A DNA stretch of 64,000 nucleotides from Mesonia aestuariivivens (lineage in GTDB: Bacteria > Bacteroidota > Bacteroidia > Flavobacteriales > Flavobacteriaceae): assembly GCF_019311235.1 (NCBI RefSeq), contig NZ_JAHWDF010000007.1, positions 62,001 through 126,000 of the forward strand. Direction: 5' to 3'. This document shows, piece by piece, positions 45,562-53,921 of the stretch. The position numbers and the translations under genes were made by a program. Numbering within the stretch: the first letter of the stretch is position 1; every line of letters begins with the position of its first letter. The notes under the pieces were generated by a model that worked only from the letters and a program-made list of their open reading frames with translations, was not told the DNA's origin and ran no database searches.

Positions 45562-45577
45562 GTGCAATCGATTACAC
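45562..45577 (-). promoter_or_regulatory. LacI-type operator upstream of kduI operon
   Basis: On the minus strand this is GTGTAATCGATTGCAC, the most symmetrical of the four sites, flanked by TTTG/CAAA that extends the dyad. It is 110 bp before the kduI start, overlapping the end of the -7 box. It would bring the uronate catabolic genes under the same regulator as the two SusCD operons. Confidence 0.83.
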
Positions 45578-45607
45578 AAATATATAAATGTTTTTTCATC
45601 ATTTCAA
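45577..45607 (-). promoter_or_regulatory. Promoter for kduI operon
   Basis: On the minus strand TTG (45605-45607) is followed after 20 bases by TATATTTG (45577-45584), an exact match to the Bacteroidota -7 consensus TAnnTTTG. The operator overlaps its last base. Confidence 0.65.
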
Positions 45608-45733
45608 TATTTCTCATTTTTTTTACATTGAAAATGAAGAATTAACAAATAAAATAGCTCAAAGAAATCATTAATAACAATATTAAAGATTTTATAAGAA
45701 TTCTCCCTATACCTTTTTCGAAAATTTTATTGT

Positions 45734-46708
45734 TTAAGATTTTGTGAATTTTTCCATAATCTTCATGACTTCTAAGCCTGTTGTAACGGAGCAAGGATTT
45801 GCTTCTTTCTCTAAAAAATAATGTATTGCAGATTGGATCATGGGTTGCTGTACATGTTTCGGGTTTTTGAAACTGAACGTTTCACGGTGTGTTTTTGTGA
45901 TTAGCTGAAGTTGATCTCCGAAAAAAGAAAACTCTAACACACCTTCATCTCCGTAAATCACACAAGAATCTTTTCGTTTTCCAACTTCACAATTAAAAGC
46001 CCAAACTCCTTGGAAATGAATGTTGTTATTAAATTTCAAAATACCGTTTACGGTAGTATTTGTTGTATGAAGATTTGATTGACCACTAGCAAAACCATCT
46101 ATTTGATTTGGTTTACCAAAAAAATGAATCAGTAAATCGAGTTGATGTGGAGCTAAGTCGTAAAAATATCCACCTCCAGAAATTTCGGTATTTAACCGCC
46201 AATCTTCTGGCGTTTCTACAGTCAATTTATCATGATTAGGCTGAATAAGTTTAATTTCTGCAAATTGAACATTTCCTATTTCATTTTGATCTAGTAATTC
46301 TTTTACTTTTAAAAACAACGGAAGTTTTCTTCGGTAATGCGCAACCACCAATTTACTTTTCGAAGTTTTTAAAGCTATTTCTAATTGCAAAGCTTCTGCT
46401 AGATTCAACGTCATAGGTTTCTCTAAATACACGTGCTTTCCAGCTTCAAGGGCTTTTAATGCGTAGTCTAAATGCGAAGACGGCGGCGTAGCAATGTAAA
46501 CCGCATTAATTTTAGGATTATTTAAAATTTCATGTACTTGATTCGTCCAATGCTGTACTTTATGACGTGATGCAAAATCTTTAGCTTTCTCCAGATCTCT
46601 TCGCATCACACTAAGTAATTCTGAATGTTCACATTTTTGAAATGCAGGTCCGCTTTTTACTTCAGCAACATCACCGCAACCTATAATTCCCCAAGAGATT
46701 TTATTCAT
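45734..46708 (-). CDS. Gfo/Idh/MocA-family oxidoreductase
   Basis: This 324-residue NAD(P)-dependent oxidoreductase has the Rossmann start WGIIGCGDVAE, IATPPSSH, the EKP motif in LEKPMTLN and the C-terminal alpha/beta domain with GGGYFYDLAPHQLD. There is no signal peptide. Members oxidise or reduce sugars and sugar acids; the substrate cannot be told. It lies upstream of the kduI promoter on the same strand and has no operator of its own, so membership in the pectin regulon is uncertain. Confidence 0.85.
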   Translation of the reverse strand: MNKISWGIIGCGDVAEVKSGPAFQKCEHSELLSVMRRDLEKAKDFASRHKVQHWTNQVHEILNNPKINAVYIATPPSSHLDYALKALEAGKHVYLEKPMTLNLAEALQLEIALKTSKSKLVVAHYRRKLPLFLKVKELLDQNEIGNVQFAEIKLIQPNHDKLTVETPEDWRLNTEISGGGYFYDLAPHQLDLLIHFFGKPNQIDGFASGQSNLHTTNTTVNGILKFNNNIHFQGVWAFNCEVGKRKDSCVIYGDEGVLEFSFFGDQLQLITKTHRETFSFKNPKHVQQPMIQSAIHYFLEKEANPCSVTTGLEVMKIMEKFTKS

Positions 46709-46715
46709 CTAATAT

Positions 46716-46829
46716 TTATTTTTCAGGAGTCCAATAATTTTCACTTTTTCGTTTCGTACTAAACAAATTACCTATACTTAAATTGACTGTTGATCTATTT
46801 TTATCAAAATCATTCAATTCTCTAATCAT
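46716..46829 (-). other. 37-codon open frame, possible remnant
   Basis: A short ATG-started frame ends 7 bp before the oxidoreductase gene. Immediately upstream on the same strand, another stretch of about 30 codons (46834-46923) is open and ends in a stop. Neither matches anything I recognise. They could be decayed ends of a lost gene or chance; the rest of the 261-bp gap holds no visible signal. Confidence 0.15.
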
Positions 46830-46969
46830 AATTTTAAGTGGAATCACTCTCTACTTGAATCAAAGCCTTACCAATATATTTTTTTGAAAATAGAATAAAA
46901 TCCCTTATCAACTCTTGGTTGACGAAAATAATAGTTTATTACTCATTTTATAGGTGAAAAATTAAAGAA

Positions 46970-47743
46970 TTACTCTACTGAAAAATCAAAAATTGATTGA
47001 TTATTAAATCCACCCATTGGGACTGTTCCTTGAAAAAAGAAACAATATTCTCCCGTTTCTAAAGCTTCTTTTAATGTTACTTTAAACCTACCATTTTCTA
47101 AATCTTCAATCAAAAAATTAATAGTATCTCTTACATCAACCCCCATTTGTGATGTTGCTGTAATTCCAGTAACTTTGCCCGTTATTAGTTCTCTTCTATT
47201 TCTTTTTTCCTTTAGTTTTGTTAATGCAAATTCCTTTGGAGAAGAAGCCGATCTAAACCACCAATTAACGCTACCTAAATCATTTTTGTTTTTATTATCA
47301 AATTGAAAGATAAACGTTAAATTATCTTTATTTAATTTATTTGAAGATGAATTACCGTTAACATAAGATTTAATTTTAGCAGAAGCTATCCCGTAAGAAA
47401 AAGCTGCACCAAGAGCATTTGTTTTAGTCCCTGCAAAAACAGAAGGATTAATTTTTTTTAGTATATTGTTTTCATAATAAAATACTCCTGTTTCAATTTC
47501 AACTTTAGATTTATCTATCATTAAAGCTAAAACATCAGAAGAAATTCCTTTTTCTTTAAGAAATTTAAGCTGTTCTATAGATGTATCAAAATCTACAGAA
47601 GAAGAATTTATTTTCGCCATTATGACTTCACTCTCAAACCCTAAATCTAATAAGTCAAGCACTGATTGATTATTCATTTTCTCTTGTGCCCTACTTAAAA
47701 AACTTGATAAAAACATAAAGAAGATAAAAATTGATTTTTTCAT
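46970..47743 (-). CDS. Exported protein of unknown function
   Basis: This 257-residue protein has a signal peptide (about 1-19, ending SRAQ). Residues about 25-75 form two helical repeats (LLDLGFESEVIMAKI, LKFLKEKGISSDVLALMI), a pattern I have seen in other uncharacterised Bacteroidota exported proteins. The rest is beta-rich, with an FFFQG stretch near the end suggesting a sandwich domain. It has Lys/Asn-rich patches and lower codon complexity than the pectin genes. No neighbour explains it: it stands alone with 190-260-bp gaps on both sides. Confidence 0.6.
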   Translation of the reverse strand: MKKSIFIFFMFLSSFLSRAQEKMNNQSVLDLLDLGFESEVIMAKINSSSVDFDTSIEQLKFLKEKGISSDVLALMIDKSKVEIETGVFYYENNILKKINPSVFAGTKTNALGAAFSYGIASAKIKSYVNGNSSSNKLNKDNLTFIFQFDNKNKNDLGSVNWWFRSASSPKEFALTKLKEKRNRRELITGKVTGITATSQMGVDVRDTINFLIEDLENGRFKVTLKEALETGEYCFFFQGTVPMGGFNNQSIFDFSVE

Positions 47744-47933
47744 AATAAATAATATAGTTGGTTATAAAATTGATTTCAATTTCACAACAAATATATAAGA
47801 AAAAAAAACTTTTAATCTTACTATATTCAACATCATACAGTCTAACCCTCAATTATAATGAATTATTCAATAATAAAATCTGAAATTACATTTAGCATCG
47901 TTAATAAAAAAATCAAATATTGACTACGAATTT

Positions 47934-48557
47934 TTAATTAGAGAGTTCTATTTCAGAAACTTCTGCCGCAAGATTTCCTTGTATATTTATCAAAGCTACT
48001 AATCCATCTTCTTTAAAATAGAGATCGTTGACTTTAAAAGTATCGATAGCTCCAAATAGATTAATTCCTTTTTTTACTTCCAAAATATTTTTAAGTTTAT
48101 CGTTAATTTGGTTGAGCAACTCAGATATTTTTGGAGTCAATTCAAGTTTAAAATTGTTAGAAAGTTTCTTTTTAAACAATAACCCCATCACCACATTAAT
48201 CAAAATGTTGGTTAGCCAAGACTTTTTTTCTCCTTCAACTTTATAATTTTTAATAACTAATTCTTGGTCTTTTTGATTATATTCAAAATTAAGCTGCATC
48301 TTGAAACCTATTTTCTTATTTTTAAACAGAAATGTTTTCATTAAAATTTCCTGCTGAATACATAAACCGTAATCATCTATTCCTGAAGATAAATTAATCG
48401 ATAAGATTTCACCGAATTGTTTTGCTCCATCTTCTTCTTTCTGAATTTTAAACCCAACCAATTTATCTTGAAGTACTTTCTCCAAAGCTTCTAATCTTAT
48501 TTTTACGGGTATCTGAATGGAAACGCCGCTTTCGGTAGTTATATTTTCTTTACTCAT
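47934..48557 (-). CDS. Unrecognised protein, possibly DUF4403-like
   Basis: This protein of about 207 residues has alternating strands and a helix, with a pattern (IPVKIRLEALEKVLQDKL, and a C-terminal FKVNDLYFKEDGLVALINIQG) that resembles half of the DUF4403 lipid-binding-like family; I am not sure of this. A longer open frame reaches a GTG at 48605, but the ATG at 48557 (MSKENITTES) looks like the natural start. It has no clear signal peptide. It is divergent from the PspA operon with a shared upstream region of about 120 bp, so the two may be coregulated. Confidence 0.45.
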   Translation of the reverse strand: MSKENITTESGVSIQIPVKIRLEALEKVLQDKLVGFKIQKEEDGAKQFGEILSINLSSGIDDYGLCIQQEILMKTFLFKNKKIGFKMQLNFEYNQKDQELVIKNYKVEGEKKSWLTNILINVVMGLLFKKKLSNNFKLELTPKISELLNQINDKLKNILEVKKGINLFGAIDTFKVNDLYFKEDGLVALINIQGNLAAEVSEIELSN

Positions 48558-48680
48558 AATGGATAAATATAGATTGCTAATACTTAAACATAGAAGCATT
48601 AACACATTTTTTTAATAAAAGTTTAAGACCTTATACGTGTTTAAGGTAAAACCATTAGTTTTATAGAAATTTTATCAAAG

Positions 48681-49073
48681 ATGGAAAATCACTTCAATAA
48701 AGTAAAAACATTTTTACTAGATTTAGAATATACAATTATCAAAGAAAATGAAGCTGAACAGCTCTTTATCGCCGAAAATTTAGAAGCAGGGATCACTAAC
48801 TTAATTATAGACTGCGAAGATCCTCTACTTATTATAGAGGTTTATTTATTCGACATCAAAAACAAAAATTTAGCAACAATTGAGAGTTTACTCATAAAAA
48901 ACCGTGATATTATTCACGGAGCCTTTGCCTTAGACGACAATGGACAAAAAGTATTTTTTAGAGATACCTTACAATTAGAAAATTTAGATTTTAACGAATT
49001 ACAAGCTACTTTATATTCATTAGAATTACTACTAAGTGAATACGCAGGTAATATTATAGCTTTTTCAAAATAA
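48681..49073 (+). CDS. YbjN-like small protein
   Basis: This 130-residue acidic protein has an alternating alpha/beta layout (FNKVKTFLLDLEYTI, LIIDCEDPLLIIEVYLFDI) resembling YbjN/type III secretion chaperone-like folds. Such proteins often precede PspA in Bacteroidota and are thought to act as protein-binding partners. It is the first gene of the PspA operon, 6 bp before pspA. Confidence 0.65.
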   Translation: MENHFNKVKTFLLDLEYTIIKENEAEQLFIAENLEAGITNLIIDCEDPLLIIEVYLFDIKNKNLATIESLLIKNRDIIHGAFALDDNGQKVFFRDTLQLENLDFNELQATLYSLELLLSEYAGNIIAFSK

Positions 49074-49079
49074 CAAACC

Positions 49080-49781
49080 ATGGGAATTTTTAAACGACTT
49101 TTTACAATAGGGAAGGCTGAAACCAATTCAGCAATTGATAAATTAGAAGACCCTATAAAACTTACCGAACAAGGTATAAAAGACTTAAAAAAAGATTTAG
49201 ACAATAGTTTACAGGCTTTAGCTGAAGTTAAAGCGATAGCCATTAGAAGTAGAAAAGAATTAGGTGAAAGTAAATCTAGAGCAGAATCTTATCAACAAAA
49301 AGCTGTTGCCATTCTTAAAAAAGCTGAAAGTGGAGCTATAGATAGTACGGAAGCCGATAGACTTGCTACAGAAGCTTTAAAGAAAAAAGATCAAGCTCAG
49401 CAGCAGGCAGCAACTCATCAAGAAGAGGTTAATAAATTTGATGGTAACATTTCTCAGCTAGAATCTAATATTCAGAATCTAAAATCTACAATTTCTAAGT
49501 ACGAAAACGAGCTTAAAACGCTAAAGGCAAGATCTAAAGTAAGTGCAGCTACCAAGAAAATAAATAAACAAGTTTCAGGAATTGATAGCAGCGGAACAGT
49601 AAGTATGTTAGAAAAAATGAAAGAAAAAGTGGCCGAAGAAGAAGCTCTAGCAGAGGCTTACGGTGATATTGCTAAACAAGGCAAAAGTGTTGACGACGAA
49701 ATTGATCAAGCCTTAGATAATACTGATACTAGTGCAGAATCTTCATTAGAAGCATTAAAAAAACAACTTAAAGATTCATAA
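49080..49781 (+). CDS. pspA: PspA/IM30-family membrane-remodelling protein
   Basis: This 233-residue protein is almost entirely coiled coil, starting GIFKRLFTIGKAETNSAIDKLEDP, the N-terminal amphipathic helix and helix 1 of PspA/IM30. Family members form ESCRT-III-like rods and rings that bind and repair stressed inner membranes. No PspF-type regulator is nearby. It is followed 2 bp later by the DUF4178 gene, which suggests a tightly coupled unit. Confidence 0.92.
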   Translation: MGIFKRLFTIGKAETNSAIDKLEDPIKLTEQGIKDLKKDLDNSLQALAEVKAIAIRSRKELGESKSRAESYQQKAVAILKKAESGAIDSTEADRLATEALKKKDQAQQQAATHQEEVNKFDGNISQLESNIQNLKSTISKYENELKTLKARSKVSAATKKINKQVSGIDSSGTVSMLEKMKEKVAEEEALAEAYGDIAKQGKSVDDEIDQALDNTDTSAESSLEALKKQLKDS

Positions 49782-49783
49782 TC

Positions 49784-50332
49784 ATGGGCTTTTTAAAAAA
49801 TTTATTTTCAAAAGAAAAAGAGCCTTCTTACGATAGTATAAGAATTGGGATTAAAGATCTAAAAACCGGATTTATTTTTGATTACGATCTTAGTTCTTGG
49901 GAGGTGCTTAATACTTATAAATATGATTGGGGAAATCATTTTTATACCTTAGAGTATAAAATTAGTAATGGTAGCCAAACCTTATTTTTAGGAGTCGAAG
50001 AAGACGATGAGTTACTTTTAACGTTAGGTAAAAAAATAAAGCTTAGTAAAATCGATAAAAATCTATCTACCGAACTTATTAATAATCAAAAGCCACCTCA
50101 GAAAATAATCTATCAAGATGAAACTTTTGTTTTGGAAGAAGAATCTCCTGGATACTTTTTAGATACCGCTAGAAAGCAGAGCGATTGGGAAGAGTTAATT
50201 AGCTGGGATTTGATTGGTCAAAATTCTCAAAATATTTTAACTATTGAACAATGGGCTAAAAATGAATTTGAAGGTAGTCTAGCTAAAGTAGTAAAAGAGT
50301 TTGAAATTAGTAACATTTTGCCCGTAAAATAA
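49784..50332 (+). CDS. DUF4178 protein
   Basis: This 182-residue protein fits DUF4178: two beta-rich repeats with IKDLKTGFIFDYDLSSWEV and LEYKISNGSQTLFLGVEEDDEL in the first half and VLEEESPGYFLDT in the second. There is no signal peptide or membrane segment. DUF4178 proteins are known as neighbours of PspA, DUF350 and polyamine genes; their biochemical role is not established. An accessory binding role at the membrane is inferred. Confidence 0.75.
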   Translation: MGFLKNLFSKEKEPSYDSIRIGIKDLKTGFIFDYDLSSWEVLNTYKYDWGNHFYTLEYKISNGSQTLFLGVEEDDELLLTLGKKIKLSKIDKNLSTELINNQKPPQKIIYQDETFVLEEESPGYFLDTARKQSDWEELISWDLIGQNSQNILTIEQWAKNEFEGSLAKVVKEFEISNILPVK

Positions 50333-50345
50333 TCCAATATTTATT

Positions 50346-51086
50346 ATGAAAAATTTCGCAAAGATAATTGCAGCTCTTTTAGTTGTTTCATTTATCACCC
50401 AATCTTGTAGAAATAGATCACATTCTAACCCTGCTAGTCCTACTCCTATTGCTATTTTAAAAGGGAAACTTAAAAATGAGCAAAATTACAGTATCATTTT
50501 AGAAGACATGGACGCTAAAAATCTAAATACGTCTTCTGAAAAATACCTTCATAAATATCAAATTTTAAAAGAAAGAAAAGATACCGTGCTCGTAGAAAGT
50601 ACAGAATGGTACCCTGTAACCTCCACCTATTTTAATAAACATATTGATGATTTAGGAATGGAGCTGGTTACTAAAGAAAATGGTAAAGTACACGAAGAAA
50701 CTGTTCCTGCAGGTTATCGTGGTTATGTAGGTAATAGCCAATACGGGCAATGGAGGCAGCATAACGGGCATTCTTTTTGGGAGTTTTATGGTCGATATAT
50801 GTTTCTTTCCCATGTATTTAATAGATTCAATAATCCTTACCGAAGAGATTATTATAATGATTATCGCACAAACTATTCAGGTAGAAGTTATTACGGTCCC
50901 AATGGCAGAAAAGTTTACGGCACTAGTACTTATACAGGAAAAAGTTCTTGGAATAGTAAAGACCAAAGCTTTAAAAACAAAGTAAGAAGTCAAGTGAAAC
51001 TTTCTAGCGCCCGCAGAGCACGTAGTGCATCAAGATCTTCAAGAAGCACTTCTTACAGATCAAGAAGCGGAGGCTTTGGTAAATAA
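50346..51086 (+). CDS. Lipoprotein with Tyr/Arg/Ser-rich C-terminal tail
   Basis: This 246-residue lipoprotein has its lipid Cys21 in ITQSCRN. The middle part (about 35-140) looks folded. From about residue 155 on it is rich in Tyr, Asn, Arg, Ser and Gly, ending in runs such as SARRARSASRSSRSTS and a terminal GGFGK. The tail is strongly basic and probably disordered, suited to binding anionic lipid, LPS or nucleic acid. It lies between the DUF4178 and DUF350 genes, the place where enterobacterial yjf-type clusters carry an exported DUF1190 protein; equivalence is inference only. Confidence 0.65.
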   Translation: MKNFAKIIAALLVVSFITQSCRNRSHSNPASPTPIAILKGKLKNEQNYSIILEDMDAKNLNTSSEKYLHKYQILKERKDTVLVESTEWYPVTSTYFNKHIDDLGMELVTKENGKVHEETVPAGYRGYVGNSQYGQWRQHNGHSFWEFYGRYMFLSHVFNRFNNPYRRDYYNDYRTNYSGRSYYGPNGRKVYGTSTYTGKSSWNSKDQSFKNKVRSQVKLSSARRARSASRSSRSTSYRSRSGGFGK

Positions 51087-51097
51087 AAAATAAGAAA

Positions 51098-51967
51098 ATG
51101 ACATTATCAGAAATTTCTACATTAATTTATAACGGACTCATTTATTTTGTCTTAGCATTCTTTATTTTCTTCATAGGAAAGAAAATATATCAACTCGTAC
51201 ATCGCGACATTTCTCTAAAACAAGAATTAGTCATTAAAGATAATCTAGCATTTACTCTTTCACATCTAGGTTACTTATCGGGTTTATTAATAATAATTGG
51301 TGGCAGTATTATAGGCCCTTCAGAGGGATTAGTAAATGATGTCATCGATATACTTAGTTATGGTGTATTAGGTATTATTTTACTAAATCTATCCATTATA
51401 ATTTCAGATAAAATAATTCTAAGGCATTTTTCAATTAAAAAAGAAATTATAGAAGATAAGAATGTTGGTGTAGGTGTTATAGAGGGAGCAATTTCTATAG
51501 GCTCGGGTTTAATAATTTTTGGAGCTATAAGTGGTGAAGGGTATTCATTACTACACGGCATAATTTCAACTCTTATTTTTTGGGCAATTGGTCAAGTTGT
51601 ACTCATTATCACGACTCGAGTATATAATATGATCACTAGTTATAATATTCATAAACACTTAGAAGAAGATAATTTTGCGGTAGGTATTGGTTATGCCGGA
51701 GCACTTATAGCAATTTCTATTATCATTAAATTCGGTATCTCAGGAGTATTTGAAGATTGGACCGATGTGGTTTATGAAGCAGGAGCAGAAATTTTGATTG
51801 GCTTATTACTTCTTCCATTAATGAGGTATTTAACAGATAAAATTCTATTACCTGGCGCAAATTTAACTGAAGAAATCATCAATCAAGAAAAGCCGAATAT
51901 CGGAGCTTCATTAATTGAAGGTTTTGCTTACATTGGTGGAGCAATTCTTCTTACTTGGTGTTTATAA
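51098..51967 (+). CDS. DUF350 inner-membrane protein
   Basis: This 289-residue protein has about eight hydrophobic helices arranged as two similar halves, each with a pattern like NLAFTLSHLGYLSGLLIIIGG and DNFAVGIGYAGALIAISIIIK, the DUF350 repeat. E. coli YjfL is a one-repeat relative encoded near a PspA homologue. Function is unknown; a transport or channel role has been suggested for the family. It lies 11 bp after the lipoprotein gene and 10 bp before the spermidine synthase gene. Confidence 0.82.
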   Translation: MTLSEISTLIYNGLIYFVLAFFIFFIGKKIYQLVHRDISLKQELVIKDNLAFTLSHLGYLSGLLIIIGGSIIGPSEGLVNDVIDILSYGVLGIILLNLSIIISDKIILRHFSIKKEIIEDKNVGVGVIEGAISIGSGLIIFGAISGEGYSLLHGIISTLIFWAIGQVVLIITTRVYNMITSYNIHKHLEEDNFAVGIGYAGALIAISIIIKFGISGVFEDWTDVVYEAGAEILIGLLLLPLMRYLTDKILLPGANLTEEIINQEKPNIGASLIEGFAYIGGAILLTWCL

Positions 51968-51977
51968 AGCAATTAGA

Positions 51978-53549
51978 ATGATAGATTTCAAGAAGGTTTT
52001 CAGTAAAAAATCTACTTTACTAAAAATTGCCATTTTCGCTACTGGTTTTTCTGGAGTTGTTGCAGAATATATACTTTCTACGCTAGCGACTTATTTTCTG
52101 GGAGATTCTATCTTTCAATGGATTATGATCATCTCATTGATGCTATTTTCTATGGGATTAGGTAGTAGGTTTAGTAAGTTTCTTCATAATAACCTATTAA
52201 ATAAGTTTTTATTAATAGAGTTTACTTTATCGCTTATTGTAGCATTTTCTCCATTAATTATATACTTATGCGCAGCATATACCGAGGCTTATGGCCTGCT
52301 CATTTACTTAATAGCAATAGCGATTGGCTTGCTTATAGGCCTAGAGGTTCCTTTAGTAATTAGAATAAACAATGATTTTGAAGATTTGCGCTTCAATATC
52401 TCTAATATTCTAGAAAACGATTACTACGGAAGTTTGTTAGGGGGTGTATTTTTTGCTTTCATTGGTTTACCACTTTTAGGTTTAATGTATACTCCGTTTG
52501 TATTAGGTCTAGCTAATTTCTTAGTGGCTTGCTTACTAATTACATTACTCTGGAAAGCTTTTTCTACCTCACAAAAGAAAAAATTAGTCCCAATTTCTAG
52601 TATCCTATTTATTTTATTAGTGGGTGGTTTTTTTATTGCTGAACCCATCATCTTATATGGTGAACAATCTAAATACCAAGATAAAGTAGTTTTCTCTAAA
52701 CAGACCGCTTATCAAAAAATAGTTATTACAGAATGGAAAGATGATTTTTGGCTTTATTTAAACGGAAATCAACAATTATGCAGTAGAGATGAAGTAATGT
52801 ATCACGAACCCTTGGTTCACCCAGCAATGCGTTTACATCCGCATCCACAAAACGTCTTGGTCTTAGGCGGTGGTGATGGTTGTGCAGTTAGAGAGATTTT
52901 AAAGTACGCGACTGTAGAAAAGATTAAACTTATCGATCTTGATCCAGAAATGACTAGATTAGGAAAAGAAAATAACATTCTGTCTCAGCTTAATAACAAC
53001 TCTTTAAACAATGATAAAGTTGAAATCGTAAATGCAGATGGATATGAATATTTAACCAATGATAAATCGAGTTATGATGTGATTATTATAGACCTTCCAG
53101 ATCCTCGAACTATAGAACTTTCTAGACTTTACAGTTTTGAGTTTTATAAAACTTGCTACCGAGTTCTTCGAAATAGAGGCGTGATTGTAACCCAAGCAGG
53201 AAGCCCCTATTTCGCTACCAAAGCATTTAAATGTATTGAAAAAACGATGAAGAAAGCAGGATTCAACACAGCAACTTTACACAATCAAGTAGTTACTATG
53301 GGAGAATGGGGATGGAGTTTAGGGCAAAAACAATCTCCTTATGACGATCTTTCTTCAACATTAAAAAATTTAAATTTCAACAACATATCTACTCAATGGA
53401 TTAATCACGAAGCCATGAGTTTAATTACTTCTTTCGGAAAAAACACGTATCTCGATAAAAATTTCGAAGCGCGTAAAATTGAAGTAAATAGTATTCATAA
53501 CCCTGTTCTTTATAAATATTATTTAAAAGGAAATTGGGACTTATATTAA
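51978..53549 (+). CDS. speE: Membrane-fused spermidine synthase-like protein
   Basis: This protein of about 523 residues has about seven membrane helices (1-215) followed by a Rossmann aminopropyltransferase domain. The SAM/dcSAM site is VLGGGDGCAVREI with an acidic LIDLDPEMT, and the catalytic Asp lies in IIDLPDPRT. The open frame could start at a TTG at 51915 inside the DUF350 gene; I chose the ATG at 51978 (MIDFKKVF), just after the DUF350 stop. The next gene encodes AdoMet decarboxylase, which makes the aminopropyl donor. The membrane part is unusual for a plain metabolic enzyme and suggests the product is made at, or moved across, the membrane. Confidence 0.88.
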   Translation: MIDFKKVFSKKSTLLKIAIFATGFSGVVAEYILSTLATYFLGDSIFQWIMIISLMLFSMGLGSRFSKFLHNNLLNKFLLIEFTLSLIVAFSPLIIYLCAAYTEAYGLLIYLIAIAIGLLIGLEVPLVIRINNDFEDLRFNISNILENDYYGSLLGGVFFAFIGLPLLGLMYTPFVLGLANFLVACLLITLLWKAFSTSQKKKLVPISSILFILLVGGFFIAEPIILYGEQSKYQDKVVFSKQTAYQKIVITEWKDDFWLYLNGNQQLCSRDEVMYHEPLVHPAMRLHPHPQNVLVLGGGDGCAVREILKYATVEKIKLIDLDPEMTRLGKENNILSQLNNNSLNNDKVEIVNADGYEYLTNDKSSYDVIIIDLPDPRTIELSRLYSFEFYKTCYRVLRNRGVIVTQAGSPYFATKAFKCIEKTMKKAGFNTATLHNQVVTMGEWGWSLGQKQSPYDDLSSTLKNLNFNNISTQWINHEAMSLITSFGKNTYLDKNFEARKIEVNSIHNPVLYKYYLKGNWDLY

Positions 53550-53552
53550 TTA

Positions 53553-53918
53553 ATGATGAATAAAAACCTTTCTTACAAACCTGTAGAAGCAGCTATATTC
53601 AATCTGAAGTTTTGGATTAGAAATATTGAACCTCAAGAAATTACTCCAGTTTTCGAAAAGCTATTAAAAGATACCGAATTCGGAATTTTAAATTTTTCTG
53701 AACACCATTTTCCCGTTAAAGGTTATACCGCATTGTGGCTCTTGGCAGAATCCCATTTAGCAGTACATACATTTCCCGATAATAACTATACTTACGTAGA
53801 ACTTAGCGGTTGTAATGAAAGTAAAACGGAAAACTTCAAAAATAAAATTCAAGATTACGAAGAAACATTGGGCTTATTTCAGATTAATCAAACAGAATTT
53901 TTTAATCCGAACTTCTAA
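53553..53918 (+). CDS. speH: S-adenosylmethionine decarboxylase
   Basis: This 121-residue proenzyme would cleave itself at Glu66-Ser67 in AESHLAVHTFP to form the pyruvoyl cofactor. His72 and Cys87 (LSGCNES) are the catalytic partners expected in the bacterial class 1B enzyme. It provides decarboxylated AdoMet to the upstream aminopropyltransferase, 3 bp away. It starts with a double ATG. Confidence 0.92.
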   Translation: MMNKNLSYKPVEAAIFNLKFWIRNIEPQEITPVFEKLLKDTEFGILNFSEHHFPVKGYTALWLLAESHLAVHTFPDNNYTYVELSGCNESKTENFKNKIQDYEETLGLFQINQTEFFNPNF

Positions 53919-53921
53919 GGA

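Noticed and set aside
46709-46969. Pseudogene of a glycoside hydrolase before the oxidoreductase
   Set aside because: Two short open stretches exist, but neither shows a family motif; kept only as a low-confidence remnant.
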